This document shows positions 34,773 through 42,009 of a DNA stretch of 64,000 bases, piece by piece. A program made the translations under genes and the position numbers. The notes below the pieces were generated by a model. That model did no database searches. It saw only the letters and a list, made by a program, of their open reading frames with translations, and was not told the DNA's origin. Location of the stretch: contig MKUQ01000021.1 of the NCBI GenBank assembly GCA_001898645.1, forward strand, positions 62,001 through 126,000, given 5' to 3'. Each line of letters starts with the position of its first letter. The stretch's first letter is position 1. The DNA comes from Burkholderiales bacterium 70-64. Lineage in GTDB: Bacteria > Pseudomonadota > Gammaproteobacteria > Burkholderiales > Burkholderiaceae_E.

Positions 34773-37700
34773 CTATTGACATGCCTCGCACTGCGGATCG
34801 TCGAGCCCGCAGAAGCTCGGCGCATCCGCTTCGCGCACGTCGTGCGGTGCGCCGCTCGCGGCGCCCTGCGCCGAGTACGAGAAGCCCGCGTGCGACGCGC
34901 CGCCGGCCGACACCGCGTTGAGCTGCCCGATCTTCTCGGTGGTCGATTTCTCGGCGCTGGTGGCGCCGAGCGAGCGCAGGTAGTAGGTGGTCTTCAGCCC
35001 GCGCAACCAGGCCAGCATGTAGGTCTCGTGCAGCTTGCGCCCGGATGCGCCCGCCATGTAGATGTTCAGCGACTGCGCCTGGTCGATCCACTTCTGCCGG
35101 CGCGCCGCGCACTCGACCAGCCAGGTCGGATCGACCTCGAACGCCGTGGCGTAGATCGCGCGCAGCTCGGGCGGGATGCGGTCGATCTTCGCCAGCGAGC
35201 CGTCGAAGAACTTGAGGTCGGCGATCATCACCTCGTCCCACAGGCCGAGCTTCTTCAGGTCGCGCACCAGGTAGTCGTTGACCACCGTGAACTCGCCCGA
35301 GAGGTTCGACTTGACGTACAGGTTCCGGTAGGTGGGCTCGATGCACGCCGACACGCCGATGATGTTCGAGATGGTGGCGGTGGGGGCGATCGCCACGCAG
35401 TTGGAGTTGCGCATGCCGTGGGCGCGAATGCGCTCGCGCAGCGCATTCCAGTCGAGGCGCTCGGTGCGGTCCACCTCGACGTGGCCGCCGCGCTCGGCGG
35501 CCAGCAGGTCCAGGGTGTCGTGCGGCAGGATGCCGCGGTCCCACAGCGAGCCCTGGAAGCTCGAATAGCGGCCGCGCTCCTCGGCCAGCTCGGTGGAGGC
35601 CCAGTAGGCCTGGTAGCACACCGCCTCCATGGAGCGGTCGGCGAACTCGACCGCCTCGGCGCCGGCGAAGGGGACGCGCATCAGGTGCAGGCAGTCCTGG
35701 AAGCCCATGATGCCCAGCCCGACCGGCCGGTGCCTGAGGTTGGCATTGCGCGCCTTGCCCACCGCGTAGTAGTTGATGTCGACGACGTTGTCGAGCATGC
35801 GCATCGCGGTGCGCACCGTGCAGCGCAGCTTCTCGTGGTCCAGCGTCCAGCGCCCGTCCTCCTCGCGCATGTGCGCCACCAGGTTGACCGATCCGAGGTT
35901 GCACACCGCGATCTCGCTGGCGCTGGTGTTCAGCGTGATCTCCGTGCACAGGTTCGAGCCGTGCACGACGCCGGCGTGCTGCTGCGGCGAGCGCAGGTTG
36001 CACGGATCCTTGAAGGTGATCCACGGATGGCCGGTCTCGAACAGCATCGACAGCATGCGCCGCCACAGCTGCACCGCCGACACCTTCCTGAACAGCTTCA
36101 GCTCGCCGCTGGCCGCGCGCGCCTCGTGGCGCAGGTAGGCGGCCTCGAACGCCTTGCCGTACAGGTCGTGCAGGTCGGGGCAGTCGGAAGGCGAGAACAG
36201 CGTCCACTCGGCGTTCTCGGCCACCCGCTTCATGAACAGGTCGGGCACCCAGTTCGCCGTGTTCATGTCGTGGGTGCGCCGCCGGTCGTCGCCGGTGTTC
36301 TTGCGCAGCTCGAGGAACTCCTCGATGTCGAGGTGCCAGGTCTCGAGGTAGGCGCACACCGCGCCCTTACGCTTGCCGCCGTTATGCGCGAGCGCCCCGG
36401 TGGTCATGTAGGAGCGCACGCCCTCTACCTTCAGGTCGCAGACGAACGGCACCGGCTCGATCGGCCGCACCGAGCGCACGCGCGAGAACAGGTGCTTGCC
36501 CACGCGCAGCCAGTTGCGCTTCACGAGCGGCTTGGCGCCGACCAGCGCCGCGATCTCGGGCAGCGCCGGAATGCGCAGATCCCAGGCGCGAGTGAGGCCG
36601 TCGAAGCGCACGCGGCTGCCGTCGGAGCGCGTCCCTTCGTGCCCGCCGGCGCGCTCGCGCAGCGCGCCGGCGGTCGGCACGCCCAGGCGCAGGAGCTGGT
36701 AGCGCAGGCCCTCGATCAACGCCCGCGACGTATTGGTGAAGGTGATCTCCTTGCCGCGCGACACGTTGCCGTCGGTCTCGATCAGCCCCTGCACCAGTCG
36801 CAGCGCCTGCGCCAGCGGCAGATGCGCGAAGCGCGCCGCGATCGCCTTGCTGCCGTCGGCGGCGTAGAGATCGTCACGGGCGAACGGCATCGACGGCCCT
36901 ATCGTGCCCGCGATGCGGCCGGTGGTCGCATCGCGCTGCGCGCCCAGGCCCGCCGACCAGTGAACCTGGCAATAGCTGGTACCGCGGCGAGTCTCCCAAT
37001 AGTGGATGCCGCGCCGTTCGAGATAACCGCGCACGAAGGCGAGATGGGCGTCGCGCGTCGGATGTCCGGATAGGCCGAACTGCCGGCCGCCCTTCGACAG
37101 ATGACCGTCGCCGAGCAGGATGCCGTACATGTGCGCATCGTCCTCGTCGAAGCCTTCGACCGGAACCACCTCCTGCGGCACGACCTGCGCGACGTAGTCG
37201 CCGCGCTCGAGCATGCCCGCATCCACCCACGCCGGTCCGACCTTGCCGCGCTCGATCCAGGCCATCGTGCGCGCCACGCTCTGCTCCATCGGCACGCCGC
37301 GGATCGCCCATACTGGGTGCCCGGCGGTCACGCGCAGCGGCTCGATCGAATGCTTGATCCGGATCTCGACCATCGGATCGGTCTGGTTGTAGACCATCCG
37401 CTCGGTCACTTCGCGATACTCGCCGTCGATGCCGAGCACCAGGTCGCCCGGTGCGACGTCGCGAATCGCGCGCACGCCGGCCTGCGTATGGACACCCGTG
37501 TCGGGCGCGAAGCACTGGTTGACCGCCACCGCCGTGTCGTTGACCACCTTCAGGAACGGCACCACACCCTGGCTCTTGCCGTTGGTGCCGCGGATGTGCG
37601 CGCCGAGCGCACGCACCGGCGTCCAGTCGTTGCCCAGGCCGCCGGCGTACTTGGCCAGCAGCGCGTTCTCCTTGATCGCCTCGTAGATGCCGTCGAGATC

Positions 37701-38825
37701 GTCGGAGACGGTGGTCAGGTAGCACGACGACAGCTGCGAACGCTGCGTGCCCGAGTTGAACAGCGTGGGCGTGGAGCTCATGAAATCGAAGGTCGACAGC
37801 AGCTCGTAGAACTCGATCGCGCGCGCCTCGCGATCGATCTCGTTGAGCGCCAGGCCCATCGCCACGCGCATGAAGAAGGCCTGCGGCAACTCGATGCGGA
37901 CATCGCCGATATGCAGGAAGTAGCGGTCGTACAGCGTCTGCAGGCCGAGATAGCCGAACTGCAGGTCGCGCCCGGCCGCCAGGGCGCCGGCCAGCCGCGG
38001 CAGGTCGAACTGCAGCAGCGCCGGGTCGAGCAGGCCGGCCTCCACGCCGCGGCGCACGAACGACGGGAAGTATTCGCGGTAGCGTGCCGCCATGTCGGCC
38101 TGCGCGACCTCCTCGCCGAGCACCTCGCGGCGCATGGTGTGCAGCAGCAGCCGGGCGGTGACCTGGCTGTAGGCCGGATCCTTCTCGAGGAGCGCGCGCG
38201 CCGACAGGATCGCCGACTTGTACACCTCTTCCATCGGCACGCCGTCGTACAGGTTCTTCACCGTCTCGCCGAGCACGAGGTCGGCGGAAACGAACTCACC
38301 CAGGCCCGTGCAGGCCGCCTCGACGAGCGAGCGCAGGGCGGGCAGCTCGAGCGGCTTGCGCACGCCGCCGTCGATTACGTGCAGCGCCGGGCGCCCGGCC
38401 TCGGCGCGCTCGCGCAGCTTCGCGGCGCGCTCCTGGGCGCGCTGCTCGCGATACAGCACGTAGGCGCGCGCGACCTCATGCTCGCCCGAACGCATGAGCG
38501 CCAGCTCGACGTGGTCCTGGATGTCCTCGATGTGGAAGGTGGCGCCGCCGGGCTTGCCGCGCAGCAACGCGCCGATCACCGCCTGGGTGAGTTGCGCGAC
38601 CAGCTCGCGCACACGCGCCGAGGCCGCGCCCTGGCCTCCGTTGACGGCGAGAAAGGCCTTGGTCATCGCGATCGAGATCTTGGCCGGCTCGAAGCCGACC
38701 ACCGCCCCGTTGCGGCGGATCACCTTGTAGTCGGCATACGCCGCCGCGGGTGCCGCATCGGGCATGGCGGCCGGCGGCAGGGGGTTGAGCGGGATCGATT
38801 GCGCGCTGTCGGCGACCCATGTCAT
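34773..38825 (-). CDS. nrdA: Ribonucleotide reductase class I alpha subunit interrupted by an in-frame intein
   Basis: NrdA reduces ribonucleoside diphosphates. The 1350-residue precursor starts at an ATG preceded by GGAGGA. It has an N-terminal ATP-cone ('YKVIRRNGAVVGFEPAKISIAM', about residues 33-54), 'SQLSSCYLTTVSDD' with one active-site Cys, and 'GSNLCTEITLNTSASEIAVCNLGSVNL' with the radical and second redox Cys. It ends with a C-terminal Cys pair (CEACQ end). Residues 438-815 are an intein, inserted within the conserved 'VAVNQ/GGKRKGAV' segment. Removing it leaves 972 residues, the normal size for this type. Two NrdR-box-like sites lie about 105-150 bp upstream. nrdB follows on the same strand. 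Confidence 0.96.
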   Translation of the reverse strand: MTWVADSAQSIPLNPLPPAAMPDAAPAAAYADYKVIRRNGAVVGFEPAKISIAMTKAFLAVNGGQGAASARVRELVAQLTQAVIGALLRGKPGGATFHIEDIQDHVELALMRSGEHEVARAYVLYREQRAQERAAKLRERAEAGRPALHVIDGGVRKPLELPALRSLVEAACTGLGEFVSADLVLGETVKNLYDGVPMEEVYKSAILSARALLEKDPAYSQVTARLLLHTMRREVLGEEVAQADMAARYREYFPSFVRRGVEAGLLDPALLQFDLPRLAGALAAGRDLQFGYLGLQTLYDRYFLHIGDVRIELPQAFFMRVAMGLALNEIDREARAIEFYELLSTFDFMSSTPTLFNSGTQRSQLSSCYLTTVSDDLDGIYEAIKENALLAKYAGGLGNDWTPVRALGAHIRGTNGKSQGVVPFLKVVNDTAVAVNQCFAPDTGVHTQAGVRAIRDVAPGDLVLGIDGEYREVTERMVYNQTDPMVEIRIKHSIEPLRVTAGHPVWAIRGVPMEQSVARTMAWIERGKVGPAWVDAGMLERGDYVAQVVPQEVVPVEGFDEDDAHMYGILLGDGHLSKGGRQFGLSGHPTRDAHLAFVRGYLERRGIHYWETRRGTSYCQVHWSAGLGAQRDATTGRIAGTIGPSMPFARDDLYAADGSKAIAARFAHLPLAQALRLVQGLIETDGNVSRGKEITFTNTSRALIEGLRYQLLRLGVPTAGALRERAGGHEGTRSDGSRVRFDGLTRAWDLRIPALPEIAALVGAKPLVKRNWLRVGKHLFSRVRSVRPIEPVPFVCDLKVEGVRSYMTTGALAHNGGKRKGAVCAYLETWHLDIEEFLELRKNTGDDRRRTHDMNTANWVPDLFMKRVAENAEWTLFSPSDCPDLHDLYGKAFEAAYLRHEARAASGELKLFRKVSAVQLWRRMLSMLFETGHPWITFKDPCNLRSPQQHAGVVHGSNLCTEITLNTSASEIAVCNLGSVNLVAHMREEDGRWTLDHEKLRCTVRTAMRMLDNVVDINYYAVGKARNANLRHRPVGLGIMGFQDCLHLMRVPFAGAEAVEFADRSMEAVCYQAYWASTELAEERGRYSSFQGSLWDRGILPHDTLDLLAAERGGHVEVDRTERLDWNALRERIRAHGMRNSNCVAIAPTATISNIIGVSACIEPTYRNLYVKSNLSGEFTVVNDYLVRDLKKLGLWDEVMIADLKFFDGSLAKIDRIPPELRAIYATAFEVDPTWLVECAARRQKWIDQAQSLNIYMAGASGRKLHETYMLAWLRGLKTTYYLRSLGATSAEKSTTEKIGQLNAVSAGGASHAGFSYSAQGAASGAPHDVREADAPSFCGLDDPQCEACQ
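36381..37514 (-). mobile_element. NrdA intein (378 residues) with LAGLIDADG homing endonuclease
   Basis: Splicing block A begins at Cys1 (CFAPDTGVHT). Block B has the Thr-x-x-His motif in 'LRVTAGHPVWA' (Thr63, His66). LAGLIDADG helices are 'HMYGILLGDG' (128-137) and 'LVQGLIETDG' (240-249). Block F is 'VPFVCDLKVEG' and block G ends 'ALAHN' (His377, Asn378). Thus all intein-borne catalytic residues are present and the endonuclease looks intact. The residue after the terminal Asn is Gly, because the uninterrupted protein family reads VNQGGKRKG. That removes the Cys/Ser/Thr nucleophile required in the usual pathway. An insertion between Gln and Gly of a codon-conserved motif is typical for intein homing. 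Confidence 0.95.
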
Positions 38826-38928
38826 GCGTGCTTCCTCCGGAGGATCGATGAATGGAGACCCGCGTGCGCGGGCCGGAGACAGAGGGTCGGTGCGCCGCGG
38901 CGAGGTGCTTCGATCGCGCGGGGCACTA

Positions 38929-38974
38929 CCACTAGATCTAGTGTCTTTACCTTGATTTCGCCCAATTGTAGTGG
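38929..38974. promoter_or_regulatory. Pair of NrdR-box-like operators upstream of nrdA
   Basis: Box 1 (38929-38944) is CCACTAGATCTAGTGT, nearly palindromic and close to the NrdR consensus ACACWATATATWGTGT. Box 2 (38959-38974) is CGCCCAATTGTAGTGG, with only the TAGTG half well kept. Their starts are 30 bp apart, near three helical turns, like paired NrdR boxes of other bacteria. They lie 105-150 bp before the nrdA start. Confidence 0.65.
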
Positions 38975-39019
38975 CCGATGCTGCGACAGGCAAGCGTGAA
39001 TCGTCTGTGCGAGCCCTGG

Positions 39020-39083
39020 TCTGCGCGTGCTTCGGTCTGCGCGTGCTTCGGTCTGCGCGTGCGGAGGTTGGCGCGTGCGGAGG
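39020..39083. repeat. 16-bp tandem repeat next to MITE-like element 1
   Basis: Four 16-bp units: two identical TCTGCGCGTGCTTCGG, then TCTGCGCGTGCGGAGG and TTGGCGCGTGCGGAGG. A partial fifth unit runs into the left terminal repeat of the first inverted-repeat element. No spacer structure is present, so this is not a CRISPR. Confidence 0.85.
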
Positions 39084-39093
39084 TTGGCGCGAG

Positions 39094-39328
39094 CAAAGGC
39101 GCGGGCCGCCCGGGGCCGGCGCACCGGTGCTTGCCCCCGCTGCGCGGGGGTGCCCTGCGATGCTCCAGCACCGGCTGGCGCGGCGCAACTCGCTGCGCTC
39201 GCTACGCGAGCTCCGCTCGGACAGGGCGCCGCGAGAATGAAGCACGAAGCGCGCTGCGCGCGCCGCCGGTGCTGCTGCGCTTCTCGGCTGCGCACAGGCG
39301 CGCCGGCCCCGGGCGGCCCACGCCTTTG
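39094..39328. mobile_element. MITE-like element 1 with 32-bp terminal inverted repeats
   Basis: Termini 39094-39125 and 39297-39328 are inverted copies at 30 of 32 positions (starting CAAAGGCG, then GGGCCGCCCGGGGCCGGCGC). Inside, 39181-39264 is the conserved core beginning CGGCGCAACTCGCTGCGC. The element is 235 bp and non-coding. No target-site duplication is evident at the flanks. Confidence 0.75.
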
Positions 39329-39440
39329 CCGATACCGTAGTGGACTGCGCAGACAATAGCCCCGTCTTCGGTTCTGCTCTCGCCCTCGCTCCGAGCACCG
39401 CTTCTGCCTTCGGCCAGAACACCACCCACGGTGCCCGAGC

Positions 39441-39695
39441 GGCAGTCGGCGGGCGGCCGGGCCCGGGGGTTGCGGCGCTGTGTGCGGCGCCGAGCAGCGC
39501 AGTCTCGGGGTCGGCGCGCGCAGCGCGCTTCGTACTTCTGACTTGCGGCGCCTTGTCTGAGCGGAGCTCGCGTAGCGAGGGCAGCGAGTTGCGCCGCACG
39601 ACCCCGAGGCGAGCAGCGGAGGGAAGTCGGTGCGCAGCACCGACCGCCGTGCCCAGCGGCCGCGGCCCCCTGGGCCCGGCCGCCCGCCGTCTGCC
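39441..39695. mobile_element. MITE-like element 2, core inverted relative to element 1
   Basis: Termini 39441-39469 and 39667-39695 are inverted copies at 27 of 29 positions (GGCAG, then CGGCGGGCGGCCGGGCCC). Their sequence differs from the termini of element 1. The core (39513-39596, reverse strand) matches the element 1 core at 76 of 84 positions. The 255-bp element is non-coding. Confidence 0.75.
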
Positions 39696-39768
39696 GCGAC
39701 CGCGTCAACCGCCGAAGGAAGGGAGATAGGGAGAAACGAGAGAAGCGCTCGACTTCGAAGGCGACTAC

Positions 39769-40362
39769 TCAGAACGGACGCTCGAGCCCCGCAGCCTCGG
39801 GAGCAGCAAGCACGCGTGCCCAGTCGAAGGTGGGGCCCGGATCGCTCTTGCGCCCGGGCGCGATGTCGCTGTGCCCGGCGATCCAGCGCAGCGGATGGCG
39901 TTCGCGCAGGACGGCGATCAGTCGGGCCAGCCGCCGGTACTGCGGCTCGGTGAAGCGATGCTCGCCGTCGCCCTCGAGCTCGACGCCGAGCGAGAAATCG
40001 TTGCAGCGCTCGCGCTCCATGAAGCGCGACGCCCCCGCGTGCCAGGCGCGCGCGTCGGCGGCGACGAACTGGAGCAGCTCGCCGCGCCGCCGGATCAGGA
40101 AATGCGCGGACACGCGCAACCCGCGCAGCGCCTCGAACGAAGGGTCGGCATGCGGATCGAGCCGGTTCGTGAACAGCCGCTCCACCGCGTCGCCGCTGAA
40201 GCGCCCCGGCGGCAGGCTGATGTGGTGAACCACGAGCAGATCGATCGCCGTGCCGGGCGGACGCGCGTCGAAGTTCGGCGACGGCACGCGCCGCGCGCCG
40301 GCCAGCCAGCCCGGCATCTCGCCTGCCGCGGGCCCGGCGGCGCGAGCTCGATTCACCTCCAC
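39769..40362 (-). CDS. ampD: 1,6-anhydro-N-acetylmuramyl-L-alanine amidase
   Basis: AmpD removes the stem peptide from anhydro-muropeptides in the cytoplasm and so limits induction of AmpR-type responses. The 197-residue amidase-2 protein has zinc ligands in 'LLVVHHISLPPG' and 'WIAGHSDIAPGRKSDPGPTFDW' and the middle His in 'ARAWHAGASRF'. The C-terminal 'GRKSDPGP' motif is typical of AmpD. It works in the same recycling route as mpl in this window. It follows pilR on the same strand with a 36-nt gap. Confidence 0.95.
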   Translation of the reverse strand: MEVNRARAAGPAAGEMPGWLAGARRVPSPNFDARPPGTAIDLLVVHHISLPPGRFSGDAVERLFTNRLDPHADPSFEALRGLRVSAHFLIRRRGELLQFVAADARAWHAGASRFMERERCNDFSLGVELEGDGEHRFTEPQYRRLARLIAVLRERHPLRWIAGHSDIAPGRKSDPGPTFDWARVLAAPEAAGLERPF

Positions 40363-40383
40363 GAACTCCCGGAGCGTGTCGGC

Positions 40384-40401
40384 CAGGGCCTGTTCACCCT
40401 A
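40384..40401. repeat. Short dispersed palindromic motif, family B copy 2
   Basis: CAGGGCCTGTTCACCCTA on the plus strand. Read leftward it begins TAGGGTGAACAGG, the TAG being the pilR stop codon. It fills most of the 36-nt pilR-ampD gap. Confidence 0.6.
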
Positions 40402-42009
40402 GCTGATCCCGAGCCGCTGCATCCGGTAGCGCAGTGCGCGGAACGTGATGCCGAGCAGGCGCGCGGCGGCGGTGCGGTTGTAGCGCGTCTTCTCGAGCGC
40501 GCGCTGGATGGTGTCGCGCTCGATCTGGTCGAGATAGTCGGGCAGCGATTCGGGGATGCCGTCTTCCGAGACGCGCACCGGCCGGCGGTCGCCCGTCGCG
40601 GCACCGCCCGGAGCCGCATGAGTTGCCGCGCCATGGCCTGCCGCAGAGCCGCCGTGGGCCGCCGCAGGACCGCCGGCGGAACCCGCCGCGGCGCCGCCGG
40701 CTGCCGCACCCGCCGGCGCATGCGGCGCGTGCGGCTCCGCTTCGCCGGACGGATCGGCGCGCTCGTTCTCGTCGGCATCGGAGACGATCGGCTTCAGGCC
40801 GAGGTCCTCGACGTTGATCACCTCGCCGTTGGAGAACGCCAGGGCACGCTCGAGCATGTTCTCGAGCTCGCGCACGTTGCCGGGGAAGCGGTAGCTCTGG
40901 AGATAGCGCAGGGTGACCGAGGAGAGCCGCGGCGGATCCGGATTGCCGGCGCGCGCGGCCAGGCGCGCCAGGATCGCCGCGGCCAGCGTCGGGATGTCCT
41001 CGAGCCGCTCGCGCAGGGCCGGCAGCTTCAGCTCGATGACGTTGAGTCGGTAGTACAGGTCCTGCCGGAAGCGGCCGGCCGCGACGCACTGGGCGAGGTC
41101 CTGATGCGTGGCGCTGATGATGCGCACGTCGACCGCTTCCTCGACCGTGGCCCCGACCTTGCGCACGCGCTTTTCCTGGATCGCCCGCAGCAGCTTGACC
41201 TGCATCGCCAGCGGCAGGTCGGCGACCTCGTCGAGGAACAGGGTGCCGCCGCTGGCCGCCTGGAAGAAGCCGTCGCGATCGTGATCGGCGCCGGTGAACG
41301 CGCCCTTGCGATGGCCGAAGAACTCGGCCTCCATCAGCGTCTCGGGAATGGCACCGCAGTTCACGGCGATGAACGGCTGCGCGGCGCGCGCACCCGAGCG
41401 ATGGATGAGGCGCGCGGCCAGCTCCTTGCCCGAGCCGGACTCGCCGGTGATCGACACCGGCGCCATGCTGCGCGCGAGCCGCTGGATCTGGGCGCGGACG
41501 TCGTGCATGGCCGCCGACTCGCCGAGCAGCTGCCAGGCAGGCTCGGCCGCCGCCGGCGCCGCCTCGGGAGCGGACGCCGGCGCGGGCTGCTGCGCGGGCA
41601 GCTGGACCGCCGAGCGGACCAGGCTGCGCAAGGCATCGAGCGCCACCGGCTTGGCGAGGTAGTCGAAGGCACCGGCCTTCAGTGCCGCCACCGCGTTCTC
41701 GGCGCTGCCATGGGCGGTGATCACGGCCACCGGCGTCTGCGGAAAGCGGCGGTTGATCGCGGTGACCAGCGCCAGGCCGTCGCCGTCGGGCAGCCGCATG
41801 TCGGTCAGGCACAGCGCGTAGGCCTCGCGCCCGAGCAGGGCATCGGCCTCGGCGAGGCTGGCGGCGCAATCGACGTCGAGCCCCATGCCGACCAGCGTCA
41901 GCTCGAGCAGCTCGCGCAGGTCGGCCTCGTCGTCGACCACCAGCACGCGCGGCGTGCGCGCGGTGCGCGGCGCCGGCCGGCCGACCGGACTGTCGGAGCC
42001 CTCTTTCAT
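40399..42009 (-). CDS. pilR: Sigma-54-dependent response regulator, PilR-like
   Basis: An NtrC-family activator of 536 residues. The receiver domain has phospho-acceptor Asp in 'LCLTDMRLPDGDG' (~residue 72) and Lys in 'YLAKPV'. The AAA+ domain has Walker A 'GESGSGKE', the sigma-54 contact loop GAFTGA and 'GGTLFLDEVADLPL'. A Gly/Ala/His-rich linker of ~60 residues precedes a Fis-type helix-turn-helix ('RTAAARLLGITFRALRYRMQRLGIS'). Translation is coupled to pilS (ATGA overlap). PilR activates pilin transcription in related bacteria. It is also a candidate, unproven, for the enhancer-binding protein acting on the PEP-CTERM promoters here. Confidence 0.9.
   Translation of the reverse strand: MKEGSDSPVGRPAPRTARTPRVLVVDDEADLRELLELTLVGMGLDVDCAASLAEADALLGREAYALCLTDMRLPDGDGLALVTAINRRFPQTPVAVITAHGSAENAVAALKAGAFDYLAKPVALDALRSLVRSAVQLPAQQPAPASAPEAAPAAAEPAWQLLGESAAMHDVRAQIQRLARSMAPVSITGESGSGKELAARLIHRSGARAAQPFIAVNCGAIPETLMEAEFFGHRKGAFTGADHDRDGFFQAASGGTLFLDEVADLPLAMQVKLLRAIQEKRVRKVGATVEEAVDVRIISATHQDLAQCVAAGRFRQDLYYRLNVIELKLPALRERLEDIPTLAAAILARLAARAGNPDPPRLSSVTLRYLQSYRFPGNVRELENMLERALAFSNGEVINVEDLGLKPIVSDADENERADPSGEAEPHAPHAPAGAAAGGAAAGSAGGPAAAHGGSAAGHGAATHAAPGGAATGDRRPVRVSEDGIPESLPDYLDQIERDTIQRALEKTRYNRTAAARLLGITFRALRYRMQRLGIS

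Larger units (their letters stand above)
38826..39768. other. Gene-free region between nrdA and ampD
   Basis: No credible protein or RNA gene was seen in these 943 bp. The region holds the nrdA leader and NrdR-box-like sites (38929-38974), a 16-bp tandem repeat (39020-39083) and two MITE-like inverted-repeat elements (39094-39328 and 39441-39695). The open frames across it are short, repeat-driven and lack family character. Confidence 0.8.

Noticed and set aside
36381-37514. Frameshift or group I intron in nrdA instead of an intein
   Set aside because: The insert stays in frame with no stops and has the ordered intein splicing blocks at both ends.
37101-38999. A 632-codon frame antisense to nrdA and the intein
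   Set aside because: Same shadow composition. It runs through intein and extein without respecting their boundaries.
39020-39083. Possible CRISPR array
   Set aside because: Units are 16 bp and directly adjacent, without spacers, and no cas gene is near.
39094-39695. An insertion sequence with transposase remnant
   Set aside because: No frame in the region shows transposase motifs, and the elements are only 235 and 255 bp.
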